Shown here: in pieces, positions 9,875 through 18,010 of the stretch | Layout: every line of letters starts with the position of its first letter | Position numbering within the stretch: position 1 is the stretch's first letter | DNA from: Rhodoblastus acidophilus | Lineage (GTDB): Bacteria; Pseudomonadota; Alphaproteobacteria; Rhizobiales; Beijerinckiaceae | Direction of reading: 5' to 3' | Assembly: GCF_900187365.1 (NCBI RefSeq) | Contig: NZ_FYDG01000009.1 | Coordinates: 62,001-126,000 of the forward strand | Length of the DNA: 64,000 nucleotides | Notes under the pieces: generated by a model | The model's database searches: none | Told to the model about the DNA's origin: nothing | The model's input: only the letters and a program-made list of their open reading frames with translations | Program-made: the position numbers and the translations under genes

Positions 9875-10296
9875 GGCCAGACCGCCCGCTGTCCGTTCTG
9901 TTCGCCTGCACGCTCAACGCCGTGCGCTCCCCGATGGCGGAAGCCATGACGCGGAAACATTACGGCAGGGGCATGCGGGTGGAATCGGCCGGCGTGCGCG
10001 CCGGGGAAACCGACGGTTTCGCCATGGCGGTGATGAACGAGATCAGCCTCGACATCACCCGCCACTGGCCGCGCACCTTCGAGGAGCTGGAATTCACCGA
10101 TTTCGAACTGGTGATCGCGCTGTCGTCTTCGGCGCGGCGCAAGGCGGAGGAGTTTTTTTGCAGCGGCCGGACGCGCGTCGAGTTCTGGCCGACCGAGGAC
10201 GCCACAATGATCGAGGGAACGCGCGAACAAAGGCTGGAAGCCTTTCGCGAGGTGCGCGACGGTCTGCTGCGGCGCATCCGGCAGCGTTTCGGCTGA
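9871..10296 (+). CDS. Low-molecular-weight protein-tyrosine-phosphatase / arsenate-reductase fold protein
   Basis: The 141-residue protein has the LMW-PTP P-loop C-x5-R-S ([14 protein letters not shown]) near the start and a C-terminal region with the WPTEDA that takes the place of the usual DP-containing acid loop. It is the protein that follows hisD-UPF0262 in many alphaproteobacteria, usually annotated arsenate reductase or phosphotyrosine phosphatase; the substrate is unknown. The start is read as TTG at 9871, overlapping the previous stop by four bases (TTGA); no ATG or GTG lies between there and the P-loop. Confidence 0.82.
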   Translation: MRPDRPLSVLFACTLNAVRSPMAEAMTRKHYGRGMRVESAGVRAGETDGFAMAVMNEISLDITRHWPRTFEELEFTDFELVIALSSSARRKAEEFFCSGRTRVEFWPTEDATMIEGTREQRLEAFREVRDGLLRRIRQRFG

Positions 10297-10847
10297 TGTT
10301 CACCCGGCTCGGCCTGTTCGACGGCAGACCGGAGAGCCGCCGCGCCGCGCTGCTCGACTTTTGCGCCGACGCGCTGGCCCTCTCGCGCGACCGGTTGCGA
10401 CTGGCGCATGACCCGCTCGGCGCGCCGCTGCTGCTGATCGACGGCGCGCCAACCGAATGGCGCATTTCCTCGTCTTCGCGCGAGAATGTCTGGCTGTTCG
10501 GGCTGACGCGACGGGGCCCCATCGGCGTCGATCTCGAAATTTTTTACCCCATCGAACCGCCAGCGGCCGTGCTGCATCCGGACGAAAAGAAACGTCTCGC
10601 CGCGCTGCCCGCCCTGGACGCCGCCGCGGCGTTTTACGACATCTGGACGGTCAAGGAGGCGTATATCAAGGCGCTCGGCCTGGGCCTGCGCCGGGAGGTG
10701 ACGCAGATTCGCGTCACCCCGGGCGCGGCCCTCGTCCTCGATGACCAGCGCCGCAAGGTCACATTGACCGCAGCGCGCCGCTGGCGCGACGAATCGTTTG
10801 GAAAACAGGCGATCTGCGCCGCCGTGATCCTCAGCCCAGCGCCTTGA
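10296..10847 (+). CDS. 4'-phosphopantetheinyl transferase superfamily protein
   Basis: A 183-residue member of the Sfp/AcpT superfamily, which transfers phosphopantetheine from CoA to a serine of a carrier protein. The two metal and CoA-binding motifs are present: IGVDLEIF and YDIWTVKEAYIKALGLGL (the WxxKEAxxK signature). The ATG shares its A with the stop of the phosphatase gene (TGATG), so it is the fifth gene of the hisD run. Its last 17 bp overlap the end of convergent mtnA. No polyketide or peptide synthase is nearby, so the target carrier protein cannot be named. Confidence 0.85.
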   Translation: MFTRLGLFDGRPESRRAALLDFCADALALSRDRLRLAHDPLGAPLLLIDGAPTEWRISSSSRENVWLFGLTRRGPIGVDLEIFYPIEPPAAVLHPDEKKRLAALPALDAAAAFYDIWTVKEAYIKALGLGLRREVTQIRVTPGAALVLDDQRRKVTLTAARRWRDESFGKQAICAAVILSPAP

Positions 10848-11907
10848 GCGCGTCCGTGTTCGCGGCGAACACGCCTTTTTCCGTGATGATCCCGCTCACC
10901 AGCCGCGCCGGGGTCACATCGAAGCCGGGATTGCGCGCCGACGTGGTTTTCGGCGCCACGCGCACCGTTACGATGTCGCCACTGGCCGCTTCGCCGGACA
11001 TATGCGTGACTTCGTCCTGCACGCGCTCCTCGATCGGGATCAAACTGCCCTTTTCCAGCGCGAAATCGAAAGTGGAAACCGGCGCCGCGACATAGAACGG
11101 CACGCCGCAATCCTTCGCCGCCAGCGCCTTCAGATAGGTGCCGATCTTGTTGCAGGCGTCGCCATTGGCGGCGATGCGGTCGGCGCCGACGATGCAGACA
11201 TCGACCTCGCCATGCTGCATCAGATGGCCGCCGGCATTGTCGACGATCAGGTCATGCGACACGCCCTGCTGCCCCAGTTCGAAGGCGGTGAGGAAGGCGC
11301 CCTGGTTGCGCGGACGGGTCTCGTCCACGAACACATGCAGGGGAATGCCCGCCTGCTGCGCCTTGTAGATCGGCGCGGTGGCCGTGCCCCAATCCACCGT
11401 CGCCAGCCAGCCGGCGTTGCAATGGGTGAGGATGCGCAGCGGTTTTCCCTCCCGCTTCCGCGCCAGGTCGCGGAAAATCGCCAGACCATTGTCGCCAATG
11501 GCGGAATTGCAGGCGATGTCCTTTTCCGCAAGATGTTTGGCGAAAGTAAAGGCGGCCTCGCGGCGCAATTCCTCGGGCATCTGGCTCAGGAACTGGCCGA
11601 TCTGCTCCAGCGCCCAGGCGAGATTGACCGCCGTGGGCCGCGTTTGGCGCAGGGTTTCGCGGGCCTTCGCCAGACCGGCGTCGGAAGCGTCGGCGCGCAT
11701 GGCCAGCGCCACGCCATAGGCGGCGGTGACGCCGATCAACGGGGCGCCGCGCACCAGCATGTCCTTGATCGCCCGCGCGGCGTCGTCGAGATCGCGCAGC
11801 AGCACGGTTTCGATGCGATGCGGCAACCGCGTCTGGTCGAGAATCAAAACGCCCTTCCCCTCGGCGTCCGGCCAGATGGTGGTGCGTTTTTCTCCGGCGA
11901 TCAGCAT
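10831..11907 (-). CDS. mtnA: S-methyl-5-thioribose-1-phosphate isomerase
   Basis: MtnA converts methylthioribose-1-phosphate to methylthioribulose-1-phosphate in the methionine salvage pathway. The 358-residue product has the family features ILTHCNAGWLATVDWGTA (catalytic Cys), VFVDETRPRNQGAFLTAFEL, and the catalytic Asp in VGADRIAANGD. The start at 11907 gives the usual N-terminus; the frame is open upstream through the amidotransferase gene. Start overlaps the end of that gene by 7 bp, so the pair is one transcription unit. No other mtn genes are visible in the window. Confidence 0.94.
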   Translation of the reverse strand: MLIAGEKRTTIWPDAEGKGVLILDQTRLPHRIETVLLRDLDDAARAIKDMLVRGAPLIGVTAAYGVALAMRADASDAGLAKARETLRQTRPTAVNLAWALEQIGQFLSQMPEELRREAAFTFAKHLAEKDIACNSAIGDNGLAIFRDLARKREGKPLRILTHCNAGWLATVDWGTATAPIYKAQQAGIPLHVFVDETRPRNQGAFLTAFELGQQGVSHDLIVDNAGGHLMQHGEVDVCIVGADRIAANGDACNKIGTYLKALAAKDCGVPFYVAAPVSTFDFALEKGSLIPIEERVQDEVTHMSGEAASGDIVTVRVAPKTTSARNPGFDVTPARLVSGIITEKGVFAANTDALKALG

Positions 11908-12713
11908 GACAAAACTCCTTTCGCCGCGTCCTGCGGCTCCGAATGCAGGGTGTTGGCGATCTGGCCGTCGCGCAGCGCCAGCAGGGTTCCGGGCTTGATG
12001 ACGGTCCAGTCCTCGTCCGAGGTCAGCGGTCCCGTGGCGACCACGGTGACGCAATCGTCGGGGCCGGTTTCCTCGGCGAAATTGACCGAACGGTCCTCGT
12101 CGATCAGCGTCGCCTTGCCGAACGGGGCGCGGCGGGTGAGCCAGGACAGTCTCTTGCCGCAAAAGGCGTAGAGCGTGCGCCCGTCCGACAGCAGCATGTT
12201 GAACACGCCCATCCGCGCCAGTTCGACGCTGAGCCGGTGCACCTCGCGGTCGAGCCGCGCCGGCGGCGGCAGGGTCTTGTAGCGCGCGCGCAACTGGCAC
12301 AGCATCCAGCAGAAAGCGTGCTCGCTGTCGGTGGTGCCGACGGGCTTGTAGAATTCGAGCGGCAGCTTCTTCACCCCGCGCAACTGGCCGTTATGCGCGT
12401 AGGTCCACACCCGCCCCCAGAGTTCCCGCGTGAACGGGTGGGTGTTGGCCAGCGACACCGAACCGCTGTTGGCCTGGCGGATGTGAGCGATGACGTTCAG
12501 GCTCTTGATCGGATGCGCGCCGAGGAAGCGGGCGACCTCCGACCGAGCGGCGGGTTCGGGATCGTGGAAGAACCGGGCGGCCTTGCCATCATAGAAGGCG
12601 ATGCCGAATCCGTCGCGGTGCGGACCGGCGCCGCCGCCGCGCCGGGCAAGGCCGGTGAAGGAAAAGCGAATGTCGGTGGGGACGTTCGCGCTCATGCCCA
12701 ACAATTCACACAT
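11901..12713 (-). CDS. Class II glutamine amidotransferase (YafJ type)
   Basis: The 270-residue protein starts MCELLGMSAN, so Cys2 would be the N-terminal nucleophile after Met removal, as in all Ntn-type glutaminase domains. This fixes the start at 12713 although the frame runs to 12791. Further signatures are GGGAGPHRDGFGIAFYDG, VIAHIRQANSGSVSLANTHPF, and YAHNGQL with the oxyanion-hole Asn-Gly, and GTTDSEHAFCWML. No synthase domain is fused, so the ammonia acceptor is unknown. It overlaps mtnA. Confidence 0.88.
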   Translation of the reverse strand: MCELLGMSANVPTDIRFSFTGLARRGGGAGPHRDGFGIAFYDGKAARFFHDPEPAARSEVARFLGAHPIKSLNVIAHIRQANSGSVSLANTHPFTRELWGRVWTYAHNGQLRGVKKLPLEFYKPVGTTDSEHAFCWMLCQLRARYKTLPPPARLDREVHRLSVELARMGVFNMLLSDGRTLYAFCGKRLSWLTRRAPFGKATLIDEDRSVNFAEETGPDDCVTVVATGPLTSDEDWTVIKPGTLLALRDGQIANTLHSEPQDAAKGVLSC

Positions 12714-12840
12714 GCCGAGCCCGTGGGAAAAGACGAGCGCCCGCAATAGCGGAGGTTGGCGCGGCCGCCAAGAAAAAATCCGGCAAGACAAAATCCGCCA
12801 AGGCGTAAAAGCCGATCAAGTCGCGACATGGGAGGGGAGA

Positions 12841-12917
12841 TGGTACCGCCACCCCGGTTCGAACGGGGGACCTCTAGATCCACAATCTAGCGCTCTAACC
12901 AACTGAGCTATGGCGGC
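12841..12917 (-). tRNA. tRNA-His(GTG), CCA encoded, lacking G-1
   Basis: Read on the minus strand, the 77 bases fold as a full cloverleaf. The acceptor arm is GCCGCCA with TGGCGGT, so pair 1-72 is a G-U wobble. The D arm is AGCTCAGTTGGTTAGAGCG. The anticodon stem is CTAGA/TCTAG around loop TTGTGGA with anticodon GTG. The T stem is CCCCG/CGGGG around TTCGAAC. The discriminator (73) is A and CCA is encoded. The base 5' of position 1 is C in the genome, not G, so the usual G-1:C73 identity pair is absent. Confidence 0.97.
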
Positions 12918-12994
12918 GATGCGGGCGGAACCTATAAAGCAGTGGCGCACGAATGCAAGTGCCTTCGCGCGCCAAATTGTCGCTGGGGAAAAAA

Positions 12995-13570
12995 TCAGCT
13001 CGAAGACTTGAATCCCTTGCCGAACTGATCCTTGAGCGGGCCGGCGGCATCGGCGGCCACCTGCTGCGCGAGCGCGGTCAACTCCTTCGTCTGGGAGGTG
13101 AGCGCCTCATATTGCTTGCGCATATGTTCGCTCTGCAGCGCAATGGCTTCCGAAACCGTCCGAACTCCGGCGAGCGCCTTCATATAATCCATCGAAGCGG
13201 CGGCGTTGGCCTGGTAAGCCTCCATCGCCTTGGCGGAAAAGGTTTGAAGGCTTTTGCTTGCGGCGGCGAACACATGTTCCGGCGCGTGGGCGTGCGTTCC
13301 GGCGCCGCCCTTGGCGGCGGGCGCCTCGGGCTCGGCGGATTTGGCGTGAGCCGACGGCTCCGCCGCTGGAGCAGGCTCCTCCGCATGATGATGATGCGCG
13401 GGCGCCGGTTCGGACGCCGCCGTCTCAGGCGCGGCCGGCTCGGGCTGAGGCTCGGGCTCGGCCGCCGCGACGACGGGCGCGAACTCGTGCTCGGCCTCCG
13501 GGCCGTGAGCGAAGATCGGGCTGTCGACGGCCGTTTTGGCCTTCGCGCCCTTGCGTGGAGGCGCCCCCAT
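12995..13570 (-). CDS. Phasin-family protein with long Ala/Pro/Glu/His-rich N-terminal extension
   Basis: The 191-residue protein splits in two. Residues about 1-95 are low-complexity, made of Ala, Pro, Glu and His with an HHHH run. Residues about 96-191 form one amphipathic Phasin_2-like helix bundle: the FSAKAMEAYQANAAASMDYMKALAGV and LQSEHMRKQYEALTSQTKELTALAQQVA segments. Phasins coat polyhydroxyalkanoate granules. Its ATG overlaps the stop of the upstream phasin (TAATG), so the two are made together. Confidence 0.85.
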   Translation of the reverse strand: MGAPPRKGAKAKTAVDSPIFAHGPEAEHEFAPVVAAAEPEPQPEPAAPETAASEPAPAHHHHAEEPAPAAEPSAHAKSAEPEAPAAKGGAGTHAHAPEHVFAAASKSLQTFSAKAMEAYQANAAASMDYMKALAGVRTVSEAIALQSEHMRKQYEALTSQTKELTALAQQVAADAAGPLKDQFGKGFKSSS

Positions 13571-13935
13571 TACTTCGTATCCGGCGTCATGACGGACTTG
13601 ACGGCGTCGCCCAGGACCTTGGCCTGTTCCTGCACCGCGGCGATCTGCGCCTTGAGATATTCGGACTGGATCGCCAGGATTTCCTTGGGATCCTTGGCCT
13701 TGACCAGGTTTTCCGCAAGGTCGAAGGCCGCCTTAACATTGGCCTCGGCATAGGAGATCGCCTTGCTGCTGACCTCCTTCACGCCCGCCGCCGCGTTCTC
13801 GGCGGCGGCTTCGGTCTGGGCGGCGGCCTTTTGGGCGGCGGCGACATAGCCGTCGAACGCCTTGCGCGCCTGCTCGACGGTCTTTTCGGCGAATTCGCGA
13901 ACTTCCGGGGGAACTTCCATGTTGAGATTGGTCAT
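13570..13935 (-). CDS. Phasin (PHB granule-associated protein)
   Basis: The 121-residue protein is a typical short alphaproteobacterial phasin: VREFAEKTVEQARKAFDGY at the N-terminus, an Ala-rich helix, SYAEANVKAAFDLAENLV, and the ILAIQSEYLKAQIAAVQEQ helix. It binds the surface of poly-3-hydroxybutyrate granules and influences their size and number. The start at 13935 has AGGATG upstream and gives the standard length; the frame extends to 14079 without homology. It leads a two-gene unit with the second phasin. The PHB link fits the ethylmalonyl-CoA pathway genes at the right end. Confidence 0.92.
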   Translation of the reverse strand: MTNLNMEVPPEVREFAEKTVEQARKAFDGYVAAAQKAAAQTEAAAENAAAGVKEVSSKAISYAEANVKAAFDLAENLVKAKDPKEILAIQSEYLKAQIAAVQEQAKVLGDAVKSVMTPDTK

Positions 13936-14168
13936 GGGACATCCTGTACGATTGCGCCCGGGCTTCCAGCGCTCCCACACTCCCGGGCCAATGAACTCCA
14001 CACGAGGATGGATAACACGAGCGATGCTGCGCCGCAAATATTTTTGTGCAGTGCAACATGGACCGCAAAATCCGGCCATCGACCGCTGGAATTAACCGAT
14101 TATTCACCATAACACGCTTTGGCGTGGAATGTCTTGGATCAAAACTAGATTCTGCGGCCCCGACGTGT

Positions 14169-14183
14169 TTAACCTTTCATTAA
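14169..14183. promoter_or_regulatory. CtrA-type box upstream of the PAS histidine kinase
   Basis: The bases read TTAA, seven bases, TTAA, the core of the CtrA response-regulator site TTAA-N7-TTAAC. It ends 6 bases before the ATG at 14190, close enough that it would more likely repress or that the start is the ATG at 14202. Binding is inferred from the motif only. Confidence 0.5.
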
Positions 14184-14189
14184 AGATCA

Positions 14190-16886
14190 ATGGGCGGGAC
14201 GATGAGCGGCAATCAGGCTACAGAGGACGTTCGAGCGGACATCGCCGCCGCTCTGGCCGAAAGCGGCGTCGCCTCGCTGGCGCGCGGAGGCGCCCCGGTG
14301 CTGGTCGTCGAAGGCGCGCCTCTGCGCCTCGTCCACGCCAATGCGGCGGCGCTCGCCCTGTTCAGCGCGGACTCGCTGTTCGACCTCCGCGAGGGCGCGC
14401 TGGCGCCGGACGCGCCGGCGATCCGGGCCGTGGCCGAGCGCCTGCGGTGCTTGCCCACGGGCGCGAGCCGGATCGAGCGTTTCGACTTTGGCCCCATCGC
14501 CAAGATCACCTTCCTGTGCCGACGCGCCAACGCCGATACGGCGCTTTACGTTCTGGCCGGTCTCGGCGTCCGGCTGCGCGAGGCCCCGCCGCGGCAGGCC
14601 GCAGCTGCGGCCGACGTCCCGGACACACGCGCGCGCCACGACCTCAGGCGCGCCTTCGAGCGGCGCTATCCCGGCCTGAAGCCGGCGCGGTTTCTCTGGC
14701 GCACCGATGCGCGCAATGTTGTGACGGAGGTCACGGCTCCGCTGGCCGACATCTTCGGCGGCGCCGCCGCCTCTCTGATCGGCCGCGACCTGATCGAGGT
14801 GACGCGCGATCTTGGCGTTGATCCCGACGGCCGGTTGGCGGCCGCGCTCGACAGCCGCGCCACATTCAGCGGCGTCGAGGTGATCTGGCCCATTGAGGGC
14901 GCCCATGCCGCCGCGCCGGTTTCGCTCGGCGCTTTGCCCGCTTTCGACCGCGAGAAGGGATTTGACGGCTGGCGCGGCTTTGGCGTCATCCAGCTCGACC
15001 GCTTGCAGGACAAGGCGCCGCCGGCGGAATCGCGCCCCACAAGCCGGGACGAGGCGGCGCGGGAGCCGGCGCCGGACTTTTCCGGCGTGGTCCTGCCGTT
15101 CCCGCCCGCGCGCGCGCTCGCCGCCTTCGACAGCCGCGAGGAGCCCGCCGCCCTGGTGACGCTGGCGCCGCATGAGCGGCAGGCGTTCCGGGAAATCGCG
15201 CGCACGCTCGGCGCCAAAGGCGAAACCGAAAAGGGCGAAACGGAAAAGGACGAGGCGCGCCCCCCCCGCGATCTCGCCAACGCCCTCGAAGAACCGGCGC
15301 CGATTCCTGCCGAGGCGGCCCCGCCCGGCGGCGCCCTGGACGACGCCTTCGATTCATTTCCGGTGGGGCTGGCGATCCGACGCGACGGCGCGTGGGTTTG
15401 CGTCAACCGCACCCTTCTCGACTGGCTGGGCTGCGCCGATTTGCGTGAGTTCGTCCAGGCCGTCGGCGCGGCGGTGAGCGGCGAGGCCATCCTGGCGACG
15501 CGCGGCGGACAGGATCTCGCCGTCGAAATCGAGACCGCGCCGACGCGCTGGGGCGCGCTGCCCGCAGAGGCCGTGACGGTGCGGCGCACGCCCCAAAAGC
15601 GGGTAGAGGAGCGCATGGAGGAGCGGATCGAAGCGCGGATCGCCGCGCTGGAGACGACCCTTCGACAACGCGACGCCGAAGCCGCCGACGTGATGGCGAT
15701 CCTGAAGGCCTCGGCCGATGGCGTGGCGTTGTTCAACGCCGACGGCGATCTGCTCGGACTGAGCGAGGCGGCGGAAAAACTGTTCGGACGCTCGCGCGAC
15801 GACAGAGGCGACCTGCGAGACCTGATCGCGCCGGAAAGCCGCGCCGACATCGCAGCCGCGCTCGCCCGGCTGACCTCGGGCGCCGCTGCGGCGCCGCTGC
15901 GCGTCTCGGGCCTGTCGGGATCGGGCGCGGCGCTGGCGCTCCAGGTCAGCTTCGTGCGCATGGCCGACGCCGGGAAATATTGCGCGGTTTTCCGCGCCGC
16001 CGGCGCCGCGTCCGCCGCGATCCAAGACGCAGCGATCGAAGACGCACCGCCGCAAGACGCAGCGCCCCAAGAGGGCGATGCGCTGCGGGAGGCCACGCGC
16101 CGCGCGGAAGTCGCGGAGGCCGAAAACCGCGCCAAGACCGATTATCTCAGCGCCGTCACCCACGAACTGCGCACGCCGCTGAACGCCATTCTCGGCTTCG
16201 CCGAAGTGATCATGGACGAACGGTTCGGCCCGATCGGCAACGCGCGCTACAAAGAGTATCTCAAGGACATCCATGCCTCCGGCGCGCATGTGATGAGCCT
16301 GGTCAACGATCTGCTCGACCTGTCGAAAATCGAGGCGGGCAAGCTCGACCTGAATTTCGCGGCGGTGGACGCCAACCAGGTCGTTGCGGAATGCGTGTCG
16401 CTGATCCAGCCGCAGGCCAATCGCGAACGGGTCATCACCCGGCTGGCGCTGGCCCCCGCCCTGCCCCTGGCGCTCGCCGACGAACGCGCGCTGCGCCAGA
16501 TCGTGCTCAACCTGCTCGCCAACGCCGTGCGCTACAACGAGCCGGGCGGACAGGTCATCGTCTCGACGTCGGTCGCCACCTCGGCCTCCGGCCAAAGCAA
16601 GGCGCTGCTGCGGGTCAAGGACACCGGCGTCGGCATGAACGAGGCGGAACTGCGCGCGGCGCTGGAGCCGTTTCGGCAAGTCTCGTCCAAAGCCGGCGGC
16701 ACCGGCCTCGGCCTGCCGCTGACCAAGGCGCTGGCGGAAGCCAATCATGCCGACTTCGTCATCCGCAGCCGCAAGAACGAAGGCACGCTGGTCGAAGTGG
16801 GTTTTCCGCTCGCGCCGGAAGCCTTGGTCGCACGCTCCCTGGCGACGGCCGCGCCCGCGCCGGGGCCCGCGTCGCGGCGGCGCTGA
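14190..16886 (+). CDS. PAS-domain sensor histidine kinase, PdhS/DivJ/PleC type
   Basis: The 898-residue protein has no clear membrane helices. PAS-like segments appear near residues 25-130, about 380-440 and about 500-610, separated by Ala/Glu/Pro-rich linkers. The kinase core has the phospho-acceptor His658 in THELRTPLNAILGF, the N box in NLLANAVRY, and G boxes DTGVGMN and GTGLGLPL. The sequence after the H box (AEVIMDERFGPIGNARYKEYLKDIHASG) is characteristic of the PdhS/DivJ/PleC kinases that act on DivK and so on CtrA in alphaproteobacteria; that role is inferred. ATG 14190 or 14202 may be the start; only the second has a GGGCGGGA leader. Confidence 0.85.
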   Translation: MGGTMSGNQATEDVRADIAAALAESGVASLARGGAPVLVVEGAPLRLVHANAAALALFSADSLFDLREGALAPDAPAIRAVAERLRCLPTGASRIERFDFGPIAKITFLCRRANADTALYVLAGLGVRLREAPPRQAAAAADVPDTRARHDLRRAFERRYPGLKPARFLWRTDARNVVTEVTAPLADIFGGAAASLIGRDLIEVTRDLGVDPDGRLAAALDSRATFSGVEVIWPIEGAHAAAPVSLGALPAFDREKGFDGWRGFGVIQLDRLQDKAPPAESRPTSRDEAAREPAPDFSGVVLPFPPARALAAFDSREEPAALVTLAPHERQAFREIARTLGAKGETEKGETEKDEARPPRDLANALEEPAPIPAEAAPPGGALDDAFDSFPVGLAIRRDGAWVCVNRTLLDWLGCADLREFVQAVGAAVSGEAILATRGGQDLAVEIETAPTRWGALPAEAVTVRRTPQKRVEERMEERIEARIAALETTLRQRDAEAADVMAILKASADGVALFNADGDLLGLSEAAEKLFGRSRDDRGDLRDLIAPESRADIAAALARLTSGAAAAPLRVSGLSGSGAALALQVSFVRMADAGKYCAVFRAAGAASAAIQDAAIEDAPPQDAAPQEGDALREATRRAEVAEAENRAKTDYLSAVTHELRTPLNAILGFAEVIMDERFGPIGNARYKEYLKDIHASGAHVMSLVNDLLDLSKIEAGKLDLNFAAVDANQVVAECVSLIQPQANRERVITRLALAPALPLALADERALRQIVLNLLANAVRYNEPGGQVIVSTSVATSASGQSKALLRVKDTGVGMNEAELRAALEPFRQVSSKAGGTGLGLPLTKALAEANHADFVIRSRKNEGTLVEVGFPLAPEALVARSLATAAPAPGPASRRR

Positions 16887-16917
16887 GAGAAGCCGGCCGC
16901 GTCGCGGGCGACGACGG

Positions 16918-17820
16918 TCAGAGGTCGGGCGTCCAGCGCAGGCCGGCGCGCACTTCCTGCGCGTCAAGGGTCTTGCGCACCGTGGCGCCCGAGGTGTTGA
17001 TCACGGACAGCGACCCCATGTTGAGGTAGCGGTAGCCGATGTCGAGCTTCAGGTGCGGCGCGATGTCATAGGCGAGGCCCGCCATCAGCGCGTAAGAGAA
17101 ATTCGTGCGCACCTGGGTCGGCCCGATATTGCCGGGATAGCCGTAGTGGATGATCGCGTTGACTACGCTGGATTTGTAAGAATTGACGCCGGCGCCGCCG
17201 TAATTGGACCCGTCGTTGTTCTGGTAATACATTTCGGTCGCGGACGCGCGGACGTTGGTCAGGCCGAGGCCGCCGCCGATATAGGGGGTGACGCCGAACC
17301 AGGTGCCGAGATCGCCATAGGCGTTGACCAGTCCGGTCCAGGTCTTGATCGTGACCGAGTCCGTCACGTAGCAGGCGGGATTGACGTAGGCGACGTAGGC
17401 CGGAATCGTACCGTTGGCGGGAATGTCGATGGCGCAGTTCGCGCCATACGTCGTGCGATTGTTGACGAGGTTCTGGCGCCAGTCGAAGGTGGCGTCCATC
17501 CGGAACCAGCGATTGAACTGATAGCCGGCGCCGACTGTGCCATTGAGCACGCCGAAGTCCGCCGTGCGGTTGTTCATGATGCTGGACGCGGAGGGCGGCG
17601 CCAGCGTCGAATCAACCATGACCGGGGGCGAGCCCATCGGCGCGGAGATGGAGGAATAGCCGAGGTCGCCGCGCAGATACCAGCCGGAGCCGAATTCGAC
17701 CATCGGTTCGGGTTCGAGCTGGTACATGGGCGGAAGGCTCATGTCCGCGGCCTGGACCGTTACAGCGCCGCCAGCCAAAACGACCATCGCGGCCGCCGCC
17801 GTCTTCGTGACTTTACGCAT
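16918..17820 (-). CDS. Outer-membrane beta-barrel protein (Omp25/Omp31 family)
   Basis: The 300-residue protein has a signal peptide ending VQAAD, then a short Pro/Met stretch and an eight-stranded barrel pattern: GWYLRGDLGYSS near the start, TVGAGYQFNRWFRMDATFDW, an LGLTNVRA segment and the C-terminal YRYLNMGSL and EVRAGLRW. These match Rhizobiales Omp25/Omp31-type surface proteins. It is a paralogue of the gene just upstream, and both are leftward, with a terminator between them, so they are transcribed separately. Confidence 0.88.
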   Translation of the reverse strand: MRKVTKTAAAAMVVLAGGAVTVQAADMSLPPMYQLEPEPMVEFGSGWYLRGDLGYSSISAPMGSPPVMVDSTLAPPSASSIMNNRTADFGVLNGTVGAGYQFNRWFRMDATFDWRQNLVNNRTTYGANCAIDIPANGTIPAYVAYVNPACYVTDSVTIKTWTGLVNAYGDLGTWFGVTPYIGGGLGLTNVRASATEMYYQNNDGSNYGGAGVNSYKSSVVNAIIHYGYPGNIGPTQVRTNFSYALMAGLAYDIAPHLKLDIGYRYLNMGSLSVINTSGATVRKTLDAQEVRAGLRWTPDL

Positions 17821-17957
17821 ATCAAACCTCTTCGGCCTTCCGCGACTTATTTCATGCTAAATGCAGAATGAACGAAGACAGTTAATGTCCACTTACCTTA
17901 ATGCTTTGCTTCATCAAGTTTTGCGCGAGATGACATTACGGAAGCCTGGCTGGAACG

Positions 17958-17984
17958 AAAAAGGCGGAAGCTTGCGCTTCCGCC
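17958..17984 (-). terminator. Rho-independent terminator after the second Omp31-like gene
   Basis: On the minus strand a 9-bp perfect stem (GGCGGAAGC with GCTTCCGCC) and a 4-base loop is followed by TTTTT. It lies 27 bases after the stop of the 18011-18880 gene. Confidence 0.9.
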
Positions 17985-18010
17985 TCTGTCTGTCACCCGA
18001 ACAGAGTTGA

